Source of the DNA: Archaeoglobaceae archaeon
GTDB lineage: Archaea > Halobacteriota > Archaeoglobi > Archaeoglobales > Archaeoglobaceae
Length of the DNA stretch: 55,200 nt
NCBI GenBank assembly: GCA_025057895.1
Contig: JANXEF010000001.1
Location: 63,555 to 118,754 of the forward strand
Direction: 5' to 3'
In this document: piece after piece, positions 34,148 to 42,844 of the stretch
Layout of the letters: each line of letters opens with the position of its first letter
How positions within the stretch are numbered: the first letter of the stretch is position 1
Translations under genes and position numbers: made by a program
Notes under the pieces: generated by a model
What the model was told of the DNA's origin: nothing
Databases searched by the model: none
What the model saw: the letters and a program-made list of their open reading frames with translations, nothing else

Positions 34148-34321
34148 TTAAAATTTCAATCTTGGATCTTTCTTCGCAGCTTCTCTGACGCAGAAGTACT
34201 CTTTACCGATTCTTCGTAGATATGGGCATTTTTTTCCAGTATATCCTATTATACATAATTCACAATCCTCTTTATAGACTCTTTTTGCCCCAAGTCTCTC
34301 TACGATTAGCCTTACATCCAT
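34148..34321 (-). CDS. Small four-cysteine protein upstream of GGGP synthase
   Basis: 57 residues, ATG at 34321, stop TAA at 34148-34150. The N-terminal part is [19 protein letters not shown]. Cys20 and Cys23 form a CxxC, with Cys32 (KKCPY) and Cys41 (FCVRE) further on, a plausible zinc or iron-sulfur site. It lies 35 nt upstream of pcrB on the same strand. A TATA-like ATTATAAA lies about 20-28 nt before its ATG, so it may head the lipid operon. No family recognised. Composition and codon use look coding (many Lys, Arg, Glu and a coherent Cys pattern). Confidence 0.6.
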   Translation of the reverse strand: MDVRLIVERLGAKRVYKEDCELCIIGYTGKKCPYLRRIGKEYFCVREAAKKDPRLKF

Positions 34322-34399
34322 GAAAAAGACTCTATCTTCATTTTATAATACTTGCGAGAAAAATCTAAAACTTTATTTAATAATAAAGAAGAATTAAAT

Positions 34400-35260
34400 T
34401 TATCGGCTATCTTTTAGAATCTCCAGAAACTCTTCCACAACATTTTTAGATGGGAAAGCTCTCGCTCCAATTCTCTCTACATTGTATGCTCCACAATAGT
34501 TTCCAAGTCTTAAGCATAGTTTCATCGGCAATCCATTAATAAAACCATAGAGGAAACCTGCAGCAAAAGCATCTCCTGCACCAGTTGTATCCACAACTTT
34601 TGCTTTGTAAGCTTTTTCAGAAATTTTTTCCTTTTTTGTATAACAAATCGCTCCATTCTCACCCAGGGTTATTATCAAATAGTCTACATATTTGATCAAA
34701 TCTACTGGGGAGCACTTGAGCATCTCGAATTCTGAAGAAGACATTATAAGCATATCTGTAAACTCAAGAAGTTCTACTAATCTTTCTAAACCCATACTCA
34801 CGTATATATATCCAGGATTCAATGTTACAAATCCATCAAAGTTTTTCATGACTTCTTTTTGTATTTCAAAGCTCATTTCAGATGGAAAAGGGTCGATGTA
34901 TAAGAAGTCTCCAAACTTTACCTTAACAAAAGGTTTTCCTGCGGAATTTGGTTGAACGAAAAACGTTCTTTCTCCTCTTTTGTCAACAAAAACCAGAACT
35001 TTTCCAGTTAATTCGTCTGTAATTTCAGAAAATATTTTTGCTTTTGTATTCTCGACAAAAAATCTAGCATCTTCATCCTTTCCCAGAGTTGTGAAAAGCA
35101 TGGTTTCAACACCGAGAGTTGCGAGATTGTGAACAACATTGGCCCCAGCACCACCTGGAAATTTCGAATTTAAAAGAATCCTTGCATGTCCTCCAGAATG
35201 TGGGAAAATGTCAACGATGTAGACATAGTCAACAAGTGCTGGTGCATGCGCAGAGATCAT
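34400..35260 (-). CDS. PfkB-family carbohydrate/nucleoside kinase
   Basis: 286 residues of the ribokinase fold. The N-terminal GGAGANVVHNLATLGVET is PfkB signature 1 and VDTTGAGDAFAAGFLYG is signature 2 with the catalytic Asp. FVQPNSAGKP and FYIDPFPSE-like segments form the lid. Substrate not determinable; archaeal members phosphorylate sugars, nucleosides or ADP-dependent substrates. It stands alone, divergent from cdrS-ftsZ. Confidence 0.85.
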   Translation of the reverse strand: MISAHAPALVDYVYIVDIFPHSGGHARILLNSKFPGGAGANVVHNLATLGVETMLFTTLGKDEDARFFVENTKAKIFSEITDELTGKVLVFVDKRGERTFFVQPNSAGKPFVKVKFGDFLYIDPFPSEMSFEIQKEVMKNFDGFVTLNPGYIYVSMGLERLVELLEFTDMLIMSSSEFEMLKCSPVDLIKYVDYLIITLGENGAICYTKKEKISEKAYKAKVVDTTGAGDAFAAGFLYGFINGLPMKLCLRLGNYCGAYNVERIGARAFPSKNVVEEFLEILKDSR

Positions 35261-35383
35261 GAAACTAATATCAATTTAAAATTTTTTCTCTTCAGATTTT
35301 GTCTTTTTATTTAGAGTTTTTAATAATTTGAAATTTTAAATATATCATCTCAGTAATCTTATTCTTTTGATTTAATCATAATC

Positions 35384-35398
35384 AAAACCGAAAAATTT
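35384..35398 (+). promoter_or_regulatory. BRE/TATA promoter of the cdrS-ftsZ operon
   Basis: An A-rich BRE-like stretch (CCGAAAAA) runs into TTTAAATA, then TTATAAT. Transcription would start near 35420, giving a leader of about 90 nt before the cdrS ATG at 35511. Such a long leader is unlike the many leaderless genes around it. Confidence 0.5.
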
Positions 35399-35442
35399 AA
35401 ATATTATAATGTCGGACAATAGACACCAAAAATAAGATAAAT

Positions 35443-35481
35443 GGCGTACAAAAGGTGGACAAAAAAACACCTTTGTACGCC
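35443..35481 (+). promoter_or_regulatory. Leader inverted repeat (hairpin or operator) before cdrS-ftsZ
   Basis: GGCGTACAAAAGGTG at 35443-35457 is complementary to CACCTTTGTACGCC at 35468-35481, apart from one bulged A, with a loop of about 10 nt that is mostly A. In RNA it makes a strong 14-bp stem in the leader. In DNA it is a dyad a dimeric ribbon-helix-helix protein could bind. An in-frame ATG at 35484 directly follows it, but the ribosome-binding site (GGTGG, 35502-35506) serves the ATG at 35511. Confidence 0.6.
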
Positions 35482-35510
35482 TGATGAGCACCAATGCTTC
35501 TGGTGGAAAT

Positions 35511-35693
35511 ATGCCAACAACGAGAAAGATAAGCATAAGACTCACAGAAGCACAATATCAGAAATTAGAACTATTAGTTGAGATCGGAGAGTACACATCA
35601 GTCAGTGAGGCAATTAGAGCAGCGATAAAAAAGTTCATAGAGGAACACAGAGAAGTGATAGAGAAAGCCTCTAAAATGGGAGAATTTAGTTGA
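35511..35693 (+). CDS. cdrS: CdrS-like ribbon-helix-helix regulator
   Basis: 60 residues. [40 protein letters not shown] is a CopG-type ribbon-helix-helix domain: the strand, helix A, and the G-x-y-x-S-x-S-E-A-I-R turn with helix B. A small RHH gene right upstream of ftsZ is the arrangement described for CdrS, the cell-division regulator of haloarchaea. The start at 35511 is supported by GGTGG 4 nt upstream; ATG 35484 would add nine residues but has no such site. It lies 10 nt before ftsZ, so the two form one operon. Confidence 0.8.
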   Translation: MPTTRKISIRLTEAQYQKLELLVEIGEYTSVSEAIRAAIKKFIEEHREVIEKASKMGEFS

Positions 35694-35703
35694 GGTGGTT
35701 TGA

Positions 35704-36837
35704 ATGAAGAGTTTGGTGAGTAAAGCCCAACAATATTTGGAACAGGATAGAGTTAGAAGAGAGGAGAAGATTAAGGAAGTTAAAGACTTTTTTGAAAAAC
35801 CAAAAATTTGTGTAGTGGGTTGTGGTGGTTGTGGAAACAATACAATAAATAGACTTTCACACATGGAGCTAGATGCCACTACAATTGCCATAAACACCGA
35901 CAAACAGCATCTTTTGATGACAAAAGCGGACAAAAGAATACTGATCGGAAGAAGCTTAACTCGTGGTCTTGGAGCAGGTGGATATCCAGAAATTGGTAGA
36001 AAAGCAGCAGAACTCGCAAGAGGTGTTCTTGAAGAGATACTAGCAGATGCAGATATGGTCTTTGTTTGTGCAGGAATGGGGGGCGGTACTGGAACTGGAT
36101 CAGCTCCAGTAGTTGCGGAGATTGCAAAAAGACAGGGTGCAATAGTTGTTGGTTTTGCTCAGATGCCATTTAAAGTAGAAAGAGCAAGAATTGGAAAAGC
36201 AATTCAGGGACTCAGAGAACTTAAAGATCACTGTGACACAGTGGTTGTTCTAGATAACAACAAACTCGTAGAGTATTATCCAAATCTTCCAATAGATGCA
36301 GCCTTCAGTGTCATGGATCAGCTGATCGCAGAAACGATAAAAGGATTAACAGATACAATTACTCGTCCTTCGCTTGTCAACATCGATTTTGCAGACCTCA
36401 AAGCAATAATGGGACATGGTGGTGTTGCAGTTATGCTCGTTGGTGAGGCAAAAGCACAAGATAAAGCTTCTACAGTTGTGAAGGATTGCTTATCCCATCC
36501 ACTTCTCGATGTTGATTACAGGGGTGCTACAGGGGCTTTGGTCCACATCTCCGGTGGAAACGACTTAACTTTGAAAGAGGCGGAAGAAGTGATAAGAAAT
36601 TTAACATTTGAACTCGACGACAATGCTAACGTTATCTGGGGAGCTAGGATTTCTAAGGAGTTTGAAGGATTTGTGAGGGTTGTTGCAATAATGACTGGTA
36701 TCAAGCACAAAGACATCGTTGGTTGTGCAGAGTATGAAAATTTAAGTGAAGACCCGAGAAAAACAGATTTGAAAGAGATCGAAGAGAAAAAAGTTGAAAA
36801 AAGGGTTGCGAAAAAATTCTCTATCGACACCCTTTAA
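35704..36837 (+). CDS. ftsZ: Cell division protein FtsZ (probably FtsZ2 type)
   Basis: 377 residues. An N-terminal charged extension (1-33) precedes [45 protein letters not shown], the tubulin signature [12 protein letters not shown] and [11 protein letters not shown] follow. The C-terminal tail after about residue 345 is charged and ends KKFSIDTL. The CdrS linkage points to the FtsZ2 type, which drives constriction in haloarchaea, but the subtype call is inference. GAGGTGG lies before the ATG. The T-rich 3' end runs into the convergent Rpp30 gene. Confidence 0.92.
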   Translation: MKSLVSKAQQYLEQDRVRREEKIKEVKDFFEKPKICVVGCGGCGNNTINRLSHMELDATTIAINTDKQHLLMTKADKRILIGRSLTRGLGAGGYPEIGRKAAELARGVLEEILADADMVFVCAGMGGGTGTGSAPVVAEIAKRQGAIVVGFAQMPFKVERARIGKAIQGLRELKDHCDTVVVLDNNKLVEYYPNLPIDAAFSVMDQLIAETIKGLTDTITRPSLVNIDFADLKAIMGHGGVAVMLVGEAKAQDKASTVVKDCLSHPLLDVDYRGATGALVHISGGNDLTLKEAEEVIRNLTFELDDNANVIWGARISKEFEGFVRVVAIMTGIKHKDIVGCAEYENLSEDPRKTDLKEIEEKKVEKRVAKKFSIDTL

Positions 36838-36851
36838 TTTTTTTATTTTTC
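36835..36851 (+). terminator. T-rich terminator after ftsZ
   Basis: The ftsZ stop is followed by a run of seven T residues and then five T residues. The tract overlaps the last codons of the convergent Rpp30 gene. Confidence 0.4.
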
Positions 36852-37418
36852 TATCAAGAATCCATTCATCACATAGTTTTCATCATAATATCTACTGACA
36901 ATTCTCTCCGCAAAAAATCTCCCTTTCTGGGCATCAAGACCAAAATAAGAAAAGAAGTTCTCGATTTGCCTTCTTGATCTTAGTTGATATAGATTTTCTG
37001 CTGAAGATGTAATCAGAAAAGGTGTACCAAATTTCCTAACAACTCTGATTTCTTCTTTAAGTCTTGAAAAAAGAGAAGACCTCTTTATACCTTTAGTTAT
37101 TAGAAATTTCGATAAACCAAACTCAATTGCAACATCTTTTTCCTTAGCAAGTTTTATTGTAGAAAAATCTAACTTTCTATTTTCACTATCGAGTAAAATG
37201 TCAACTTTTTTCCTCATCACAGCCTCTTTCCAATCTGGACAATCGACCGCTACGATTGCATTTTCTACTTTTTTCAGTTTCTCTCTCAAATCTTTTGCGT
37301 TTGCAGCTCTTATTATGTGACCATAATAACCTTCCTTCACTGGATTCTCACTGAGTACAACAAAACCCTTGAAACCTAGATTTAATTTTGGAGGTATAAA
37401 TCTCACGAAGTCGAACAT
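36843..37418 (-). CDS. rnp3: Ribonuclease P protein component 3 (Rpp30)
   Basis: 191 residues. The core NRKLDFSTIKLAKEKDVAIEFGLS is the Rpp30 strand-helix pattern, FLITKGIKRSSLFSRLKEEI and PFLITSSAENLYQLRSRRQI follow. It pairs with Pop5 and assists tRNA 5' maturation. It overlaps the COG1325 gene by 16 nt. The set S3Ae-L15e-COG1325-Rpp30 is a recurrent archaeal cluster joining ribosome and RNase P genes. Confidence 0.9.
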   Translation of the reverse strand: MFDFVRFIPPKLNLGFKGFVVLSENPVKEGYYGHIIRAANAKDLREKLKKVENAIVAVDCPDWKEAVMRKKVDILLDSENRKLDFSTIKLAKEKDVAIEFGLSKFLITKGIKRSSLFSRLKEEIRVVRKFGTPFLITSSAENLYQLRSRRQIENFFSYFGLDAQKGRFFAERIVSRYYDENYVMNGFLIEK

Positions 37419-37837
37419 AATTCCCTTGCAAACTCAATAGCTTTCTCTCTTTTTGCAGGGTAAACGACGAGTTTCACCTTTATAGCAATTGGATCAACGT
37501 TTGAGAACTTGAAAGTCTTAAGAAAAGCCTTTTGCTTATCTATTCTTATATGTAGGATATTCTGAACGTCTATTCTTTCCTCAAGAGTTCTTTTCAGGAT
37601 TTCGAGTTCATTTCTCAAAAGCTCTAGTAAGTTCTTCCAAAAAATCTTGATCTCTGAACTATTTTCTATTTCTACTTCTAAATATTCTATAGGATTTCCA
37701 AAATGACCTTTTGCACTACTAACTTTTATTTCAAAATCGAATGGAAAAAGATTTGCAATCGCTTCAGAAACCTTTTCTCTACTCTCTGTAGAATGGACAA
37801 CGGCTGAGACTTTTATCCACTCGATTTTACCTCTCAT
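37403..37837 (-). CDS. COG1325-type RNA-binding protein
   Basis: 144 residues from the ATG at 37837 ([19 protein letters not shown]). [19 protein letters not shown] and [26 protein letters not shown] fit the archaeal COG1325 family, predicted exosome or RNase P-linked RNA-binding proteins. An in-frame upstream start at 37882 would lie inside L15e and is less likely. Exact function unproven. Confidence 0.82.
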   Translation of the reverse strand: MRGKIEWIKVSAVVHSTESREKVSEAIANLFPFDFEIKVSSAKGHFGNPIEYLEVEIENSSEIKIFWKNLLELLRNELEILKRTLEERIDVQNILHIRIDKQKAFLKTFKFSNVDPIAIKVKLVVYPAKREKAIEFARELCSTS

Positions 37838-38399
37838 TTCTGAATTTTGCCCTATAACTTGGTCTAATCTTCTCCGATCCAAAGCCTTTTCTTCTCAATC
37901 CTCTTGCCTTTCTACCAGCTGGTGTTAAACCACGATAAACTCTCCCCTTTTGCCTCTTTATCCAATTGAGATTTTTGTCCGCATTTATGTCTGGACAATT
38001 TCTGTCTACGAGCAAAACTTCGAACCATTTGTATTTTCCATCCTCGCTAACCCAATAGGAGCCGATAACTTCCATGTTTGGATATTTTCTGTTCGCTCTC
38101 TCTTCTGCTATCCACTGAAGTCCTTTTTTAGGTGTTAATCTACTAACCATTTGATTCTTTGTTTTCCTACCCCTCGATGGGCGTGTTGCTCTCCTCCCAC
38201 CTCTTCTCACTCTGACTCTGACAACTATTATCCCTTTTTTAGCTTTGTACCCCAAAGCTCTTGCCCTGTTCAACCTAGTTGGTCTTTCTATTCTAACAAT
38301 TGCTGGATCTCTCCGCCATTTTTGAAGTCTCTCCCACATCAAAACATCGATTGCATCGCTCTTCCACGTCTCTGCTATATATGCGTACATCGATTTCAC
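37827..38399 (-). CDS. rpl15e: 50S ribosomal protein L15e
   Basis: 190 residues. MYAYIAETW and [20 protein letters not shown] open the protein, then [34 protein letters not shown] and a basic C-terminal tail, as in archaeal eL15. It overlaps the S3Ae stop by 4 nt (ATGA). Confidence 0.96.
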   Translation of the reverse strand: MKSMYAYIAETWKSDAIDVLMWERLQKWRRDPAIVRIERPTRLNRARALGYKAKKGIIVVRVRVRRGGRRATRPSRGRKTKNQMVSRLTPKKGLQWIAEERANRKYPNMEVIGSYWVSEDGKYKWFEVLLVDRNCPDINADKNLNWIKRQKGRVYRGLTPAGRKARGLRRKGFGSEKIRPSYRAKFRNER

Positions 38400-39004
38400 C
38401 CTGCTACCACCCCAGTCTTTGGTTCGCTAAGGAGTTCAATTCTTCTAACTTCAACTCTTCTTATCGGATAAATCTTCTTAGTACCCTTGTAAATCTCAGA
38501 TGGAATTTTACCTAAAATACATTCCTGTAAAAACTGAACAAAGTTTAAAGATGACTTGCTCAGTATTACCTGTCTCGAAATAGCTCTTATAGCTCTTCTT
38601 TGTGATGTCTTGCATCTCTTAACCGTAAACACCACTGGTTTAACTCTTACCATATAACCATCTGCAGTCTTTATATCAACCACATCCTCGATCTTACTAG
38701 TCCTACGTCTAACAAGACTGTTTAAATATTCACGCATCAGCTCGAATCTATGAAACTTTGTATAAGCTTTCTCCCCAGCAACTTTGTGCACTTTGAAAAC
38801 CAATTTTTTATAAGGATTCTGGTTAGAAGTATCTCCAGTTAGATCTGCAAGCGTAGTTTCAACTGTTCTACCAACCACAATTTCTGGAGAATTAGCTGGA
38901 GTTTCACCAACTTCTGTCATTCCAAAGTATTCAGGAGCGATTAGTGTGAACCACTTCTTTGTTGTCCATTTATCCTTTACTCTCGCCACCTTTTTTCTCG
39001 CCAT
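38396..39004 (-). CDS. rps3ae: 30S ribosomal protein S3Ae (eS1)
   Basis: 202 residues. [19 protein letters not shown] and [18 protein letters not shown] are diagnostic of archaeal eS1, with the basic block [20 protein letters not shown] after. First gene of the minus-strand ribosome/RNase P cluster and divergent from cobY with only 43 nt between start codons. Confidence 0.95.
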   Translation of the reverse strand: MARKKVARVKDKWTTKKWFTLIAPEYFGMTEVGETPANSPEIVVGRTVETTLADLTGDTSNQNPYKKLVFKVHKVAGEKAYTKFHRFELMREYLNSLVRRRTSKIEDVVDIKTADGYMVRVKPVVFTVKRCKTSQRRAIRAISRQVILSKSSLNFVQFLQECILGKIPSEIYKGTKKIYPIRRVEVRRIELLSEPKTGVVAG

Positions 39005-39047
39005 GTCAATCGCAATCTTTAAGATCGGACTATTAATAAATGTTTTG

Positions 39048-39599
39048 ATGCTTTCATTGCTGATGTGCGGAGGCAGGGGGACGAGACTAAAAAGAGGGGA
39101 GAAACCACTTTTTGAAGTTTGTGGGATGAAACTAATCGATCATTCACTCAAAGCACTAAAAAAATGCGAAATAATCGCTGTAACTTCACCTTTCGTTCCA
39201 AAAACTGAAGAACATCTAAGAAATATAGGTGTACCGATTTTTAGAGCTAAGGGTATGGGTTTTGTTGAAGATTACCGTGAATGTAGTCTCTATCTTTCAT
39301 TAAAAGGACCTGTTTTAGTTACATCTGCTGACATAGTTTATCTGAGAGATGGAATAATAGACGAGGTTATCGAATTCTATAAAAAATGCGGAAAAATGGC
39401 ACTAAAGGTGATCAAAAATAGTGAAGCTGTTGGAATAAATGTTGTTATAGCAGACTTCGAGGGTGAACAGGAAGAAGAAGAATATATAGTGGAAGATATC
39501 ATAAATATCAATACACTCGAAGACGTAAAGAGGGCCGAATTGTTATGGAATTCGATGAAAAAAGATATAACCTTGCAAGAAGGCTTAAAGAGGAGTTGA
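39048..39599 (+). CDS. cobY: GTP:adenosylcobinamide-phosphate guanylyltransferase CobY
   Basis: 183 residues. [19 protein letters not shown] is the nucleotidyltransferase opening, with the signature Lys in the GEKP loop; [12 protein letters not shown] carries the metal-binding Asp; [12 protein letters not shown] and [16 protein letters not shown] close the fold. This is the archaeal replacement of CobU. The ATG at 39048 gives a CobY-like N-terminus; longer starts would run back across the S3Ae start. It overlaps pcm by 55 nt. Confidence 0.85.
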   Translation: MLSLLMCGGRGTRLKRGEKPLFEVCGMKLIDHSLKALKKCEIIAVTSPFVPKTEEHLRNIGVPIFRAKGMGFVEDYRECSLYLSLKGPVLVTSADIVYLRDGIIDEVIEFYKKCGKMALKVIKNSEAVGINVVIADFEGEQEEEEYIVEDIININTLEDVKRAELLWNSMKKDITLQEGLKRS

Positions 39600-40195
39600 G
39601 TTTAAGCGAAAAAGTATATAATGCAATAAGAAAAGTCCCTAGACATCTCTTTGTTCCCGAACGTTATAAGAGTGAAGCCTACGTCGATACACCTCTGCCA
39701 ATCGGTTATGGACAAACCATTAGTGCCCCACACATGGTTGCTATTATGTGCGACCTTCTAGATTTGAATGAGGGTGAAAAAGTGCTTGAAATTGGAACTG
39801 GATGTGGTTATCATGCTGCAGTAACGGCAGAAATAATTGGTAAATCCGGTTTAGTAGTTTCAGTTGAGAGAATTCCGGAACTTGCTGAGATAGCGAAGAG
39901 AAATCTCTACGCACTTGGTTACGATAATGTTATCGTCATCGTTGGAGATGGAAGTTGTGGATACGCAGAGATGGCACCATATGATAAGATTTATGTAACA
40001 GCTTCTGCACCTGAAATTCCAAAACCCCTAATAGATCAGCTAAAGTCTGGCGGAAAAATGGTTATTCCAGTTGGAGACACTTATCAGATTCTATACGTGG
40101 TAGAAAAAGATGATGGAATGAAGAAGTGGAGTTGGGGAGCTGTTAGGTTTGTTCCACTATACGGTAAATATGGTTTTAGAGATTTTGAAGAGTAG
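39545..40195 (+). CDS. pcm: Protein-L-isoaspartate O-methyltransferase
   Basis: 216 residues. [31 protein letters not shown] is the substrate-recognition region (in parts), [16 protein letters not shown] the SAM-binding loop, [18 protein letters not shown] and [17 protein letters not shown] follow. It repairs damaged aspartyl residues in proteins. The start deep in cobY (55 nt) and the stop inside cobS lock it into the cobalamin operon, though no metabolic link is known. Confidence 0.93.
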   Translation: MEFDEKRYNLARRLKEELSLSEKVYNAIRKVPRHLFVPERYKSEAYVDTPLPIGYGQTISAPHMVAIMCDLLDLNEGEKVLEIGTGCGYHAAVTAEIIGKSGLVVSVERIPELAEIAKRNLYALGYDNVIVIVGDGSCGYAEMAPYDKIYVTASAPEIPKPLIDQLKSGGKMVIPVGDTYQILYVVEKDDGMKKWSWGAVRFVPLYGKYGFRDFEE

Positions 40196-40874
40196 CATAG
40201 CTTTTTTGACAACTTTACCTTTGAAAGGAGATACAGATGTTTTGAGAAGAAATCTCTGGATATTTCCATTTACTGGAATTTTTATTGGATTTATAATTTC
40301 AATTCCATCGTTTTTTTCTCTTTGGATCTTCTGTCTTCTCTTATACATAGCCATTGAAGGAATTAATCACATCGATGGACTTGCAGATTTTGGAGATTCT
40401 TTCTTTGCTCCTCAAGAGAAAAAGATTATTGCTCTAAAAGATGTCAACATAGGTGCAGGAGGTGCTTCTTTTTTGATATTTTATTTTATCATTCTCTATT
40501 ACGCTTTTCAAAGAGTTGACCCTTTCGAAATAATCTTCTCCCAGCTCATTGCAAAATTTTCAATGCTAATACTCCTAACAACTTCAAAACCAGCCTGGAA
40601 AGGCATGGGGGCTTATATGATGCAGTTTGCGAGAAAAAAAGATCTGGTAATAGGAACTTTATCATTCTCATTTTCTATAATTGAACCTTCTCTCCTAATC
40701 TCATTGATCTTAGTAATCCCTATCGTTCTTTCAATTCGAGAATACTCCGAGAGAAATTTTGGTGGCGTTAGTGGAGATATCATTGGAGCCTGCAACTGCA
40801 TTTCTTTTGCTACAACCTTGCTTTTCTGTTCTCTCTTCGAAATGGATATATTCAATATTCTCCTCTTCTATTAA
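40170..40874 (+). CDS. cobS: Adenosylcobinamide-GDP ribazoletransferase CobS
   Basis: 234 residues, integral membrane protein with about six helices. [12 protein letters not shown] is the CobS opening, [20 protein letters not shown] the catalytic Asp-rich motif, [12 protein letters not shown] and [21 protein letters not shown] complete the family pattern. It joins AdoCbi-GDP with alpha-ribazole (or its phosphate) at the membrane. ATG 40170 is used because it gives the conserved N-terminus; it overlaps pcm by 26 nt and abuts the next gene with no gap. Confidence 0.9.
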   Translation: MVLEILKSSIAFLTTLPLKGDTDVLRRNLWIFPFTGIFIGFIISIPSFFSLWIFCLLLYIAIEGINHIDGLADFGDSFFAPQEKKIIALKDVNIGAGGASFLIFYFIILYYAFQRVDPFEIIFSQLIAKFSMLILLTTSKPAWKGMGAYMMQFARKKDLVIGTLSFSFSIIEPSLLISLILVIPIVLSIREYSERNFGGVSGDIIGACNCISFATTLLFCSLFEMDIFNILLFY

Positions 40875-42002
40875 ATGATAAACGTAGTGTTAGAAAAAGA
40901 AGCTAGAAAAATAGTAAGAATCTATGCGAATTCAAAGTATCCTTGTGAGCAGAAAGGGAACATTATTTATGATTCCCAGATAATTCCAAATCTGGGTTTT
41001 GCTGAAGAAATGCCAAAGAAATTGGAATGTCTTTATGCTCTCGTAGCATTTCGACCTTCTCATATATTTTTATCTCGTGATGTTCTAGGAGGAAAACCAA
41101 TATACTATGATTCCATGGGTATTTCATCTTTCAAAAATCTTCTCGAAAAGCCTAGAGGTGTCCTACCAGGAGAGATAGTTAAGCTCGACTACTCAGGAGA
41201 GATTATAGAAAAAAGAAGATTTTTCCTTAGTGAAGTCATTAAAAAAGAAGATTTGAGCTATGAAGAGGCGAAAGAGAGAATATTGAAGAGTCTTAGTCGT
41301 ATCAGATTTAAGAATGCTTGTATAGCATTTTCTGGTGGTCTCGATTCATCCTTACTTGCATCTCTACATGACTTGCCCCTCATATCCGTCACAGCAAATA
41401 AAGAAGAAAAGAACTGGATACTCGAATCGGCTAAAAAGATATCTAGAGAAGTGGAAATTTTGAATATTGTTGAAAAAGAAATAATAAGTGTTACACCAAA
41501 TGTAGTAAAAATAATCGAGGATAATAATTTTTTGCAGCTTTCGGTAGCAGTTCCACTTTACCTCCTATTCGATTTTGCTAAGAAACTTGGATTCAGTGAA
41601 ATAATCCTTGGACAAGGGGCAGACGAACTTTTTGGTGGTTACAAAAGGTATGAGAAAATTGAGTATGAAGAGCTGGAAACTATTTTGCTTAAGGAACTCT
41701 CAGAAATAGGTGATAAAAACCTTGTGAGAGACTTTAAGCTATCATATGCTACTGAAATGAAACTAATTCTTCCATATCTTACCTGGGACGTGATAAGAGC
41801 TGCTATAAGCGTTCCTGCAAGAGAAAAGATCAAGGAAATCGACGGTTGTAAGGTGAGAAAATACTTTTTAAGAGATATTGCAAGTAACTTTCTTCCAGAG
41901 GAGATAGTATGGAGAGAGAAAAAAGCAATCCAGTATTCCACCGGAGTAGCAAAGATACTGAAAAAATGGTTTTCACAGACTACGAGGGTCCATGGGTTTT
42001 GA
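40875..42002 (+). CDS. Asparagine synthetase-like PP-loop ATPase with stripped glutaminase domain
   Basis: 375 residues. The synthetase domain has the PP-loop AFSGGLDSSLLAS (about 155-167), LGQGADELFGGYKRYE (Asn-synthetase motif) and RDIASNFLPEEIVWREKKAIQ. The N-terminal ~110 residues are a shrunken class II glutaminase: the catalytic Cys at position 2 is absent (MINVV), but SRDVLGGKPIYYDSMG, the segment joining the two domains in AsnB, remains. It therefore cannot use glutamine itself. Reaction unknown; a transfer of ammonia or another nucleophile to an adenylated carboxylate is likely. It abuts cobS and overlaps the HAD gene by 37 nt. Confidence 0.78.
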   Translation: MINVVLEKEARKIVRIYANSKYPCEQKGNIIYDSQIIPNLGFAEEMPKKLECLYALVAFRPSHIFLSRDVLGGKPIYYDSMGISSFKNLLEKPRGVLPGEIVKLDYSGEIIEKRRFFLSEVIKKEDLSYEEAKERILKSLSRIRFKNACIAFSGGLDSSLLASLHDLPLISVTANKEEKNWILESAKKISREVEILNIVEKEIISVTPNVVKIIEDNNFLQLSVAVPLYLLFDFAKKLGFSEIILGQGADELFGGYKRYEKIEYEELETILLKELSEIGDKNLVRDFKLSYATEMKLILPYLTWDVIRAAISVPAREKIKEIDGCKVRKYFLRDIASNFLPEEIVWREKKAIQYSTGVAKILKKWFSQTTRVHGF

Positions 42003-42844
42003 ACGACTTTGCTTATGAGCTCTGTATGGCTATATTCAACAACGATAGATTCTTCAGGAATATCAGCGAATACGACGACTATTTATACTATGTTGTCAGG
42101 AGAGAGGGATACGAAGCTGGATATACTTTGAAGCTCATAGTTCCATTTATCTACGCTTCAGGTCAGTGGATTGTTGCAGAAAAATTAGCTGAAAGAGTCA
42201 TTTTTGTTCCAGAAGCAAGATTAGCAGCAAGAAAAATACTTGAAAAATGTAGAGTTGTTATCATTTCAACAGCCTATCGTGATTTTGTTGAAAAAACAGC
42301 AAAATTGATTGGCTTTAGAGAAGTACATGCAAGCGACTTAGATTTTAAAATTGAACTCGATATGGCATTGAAAAAAGAGCTACTCAAAAATGTTGAAGTT
42401 ATCGCATCGCTTAGAGGTGAAGAACTTTTCAGAACTCTTGATGAAATCTTCTCTAAGCTATGGAATCTTGTAGAAAGAGTTAGAGTCATTGGTGCAAGAG
42501 AAAAGGCTGAAATTCTAGAAAGTTATGCCCCTTCGTTCCCAATAGCAGTTGGAGACAGCATAACAGATTGTAAAATGTTTGAAAAGGCTAGAGAACTTGG
42601 AGGTGTTGCAATTGCTTTTAACGGGAATAGATATGCACTCGAAAAAGCGGATATCGCAATAGTTAGCCAGACAGCATTAGCTCAAGCTGTTGTAATAGAT
42701 CAAATTCTAAATGGAAAAAAACCAAAAATCAGTCCAAAAATTGGAAAGGTTTTTGAAATTAAAAACTCTAACTTCGAAAAAATTGTAAATGAGTCAATGA
42801 AAATTCGCATCAAGCTTCGTGGTATTGTCGGGATTTTAGGATGA
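41966..42844 (+). CDS. HAD-superfamily phosphatase-like protein in the cobalamin operon
   Basis: 292 residues. Motif I is FTDYEGPW with nucleophile Asp5 and Glu7 where most HAD phosphatases have a second Asp. Motif II VVIISTAYRDF, and motif IV FPIAVGDSITDCKMFEKA with the Mg-binding Asp pair, are clear; a Lys-rich helix near 175 may supply motif III. A large helical cap (about 20-75) lies after motif I. The ATG at 41966 is used because motif I then falls at the N-terminus, as in the family. It may remove the phosphate of adenosylcobalamin-5'-phosphate, an inference from context alone. Confidence 0.72.
   Translation: MVFTDYEGPWVLNDFAYELCMAIFNNDRFFRNISEYDDYLYYVVRREGYEAGYTLKLIVPFIYASGQWIVAEKLAERVIFVPEARLAARKILEKCRVVIISTAYRDFVEKTAKLIGFREVHASDLDFKIELDMALKKELLKNVEVIASLRGEELFRTLDEIFSKLWNLVERVRVIGAREKAEILESYAPSFPIAVGDSITDCKMFEKARELGGVAIAFNGNRYALEKADIAIVSQTALAQAVVIDQILNGKKPKISPKIGKVFEIKNSNFEKIVNESMKIRIKLRGIVGILG

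Noticed and set aside
35484-35510. ATG 35484 as the start of cdrS
   Set aside because: In frame, but without a ribosome-binding site and directly against the hairpin; ATG 35511 has GGTGG at correct spacing. Not fully excluded.
35441-35580. Small plus-strand frame starting ATG GCG TAC inside the leader hairpin
   Set aside because: It is out of frame with cdrS and covers the inverted repeat; no ribosome-binding site. The hairpin explains the sequence better.
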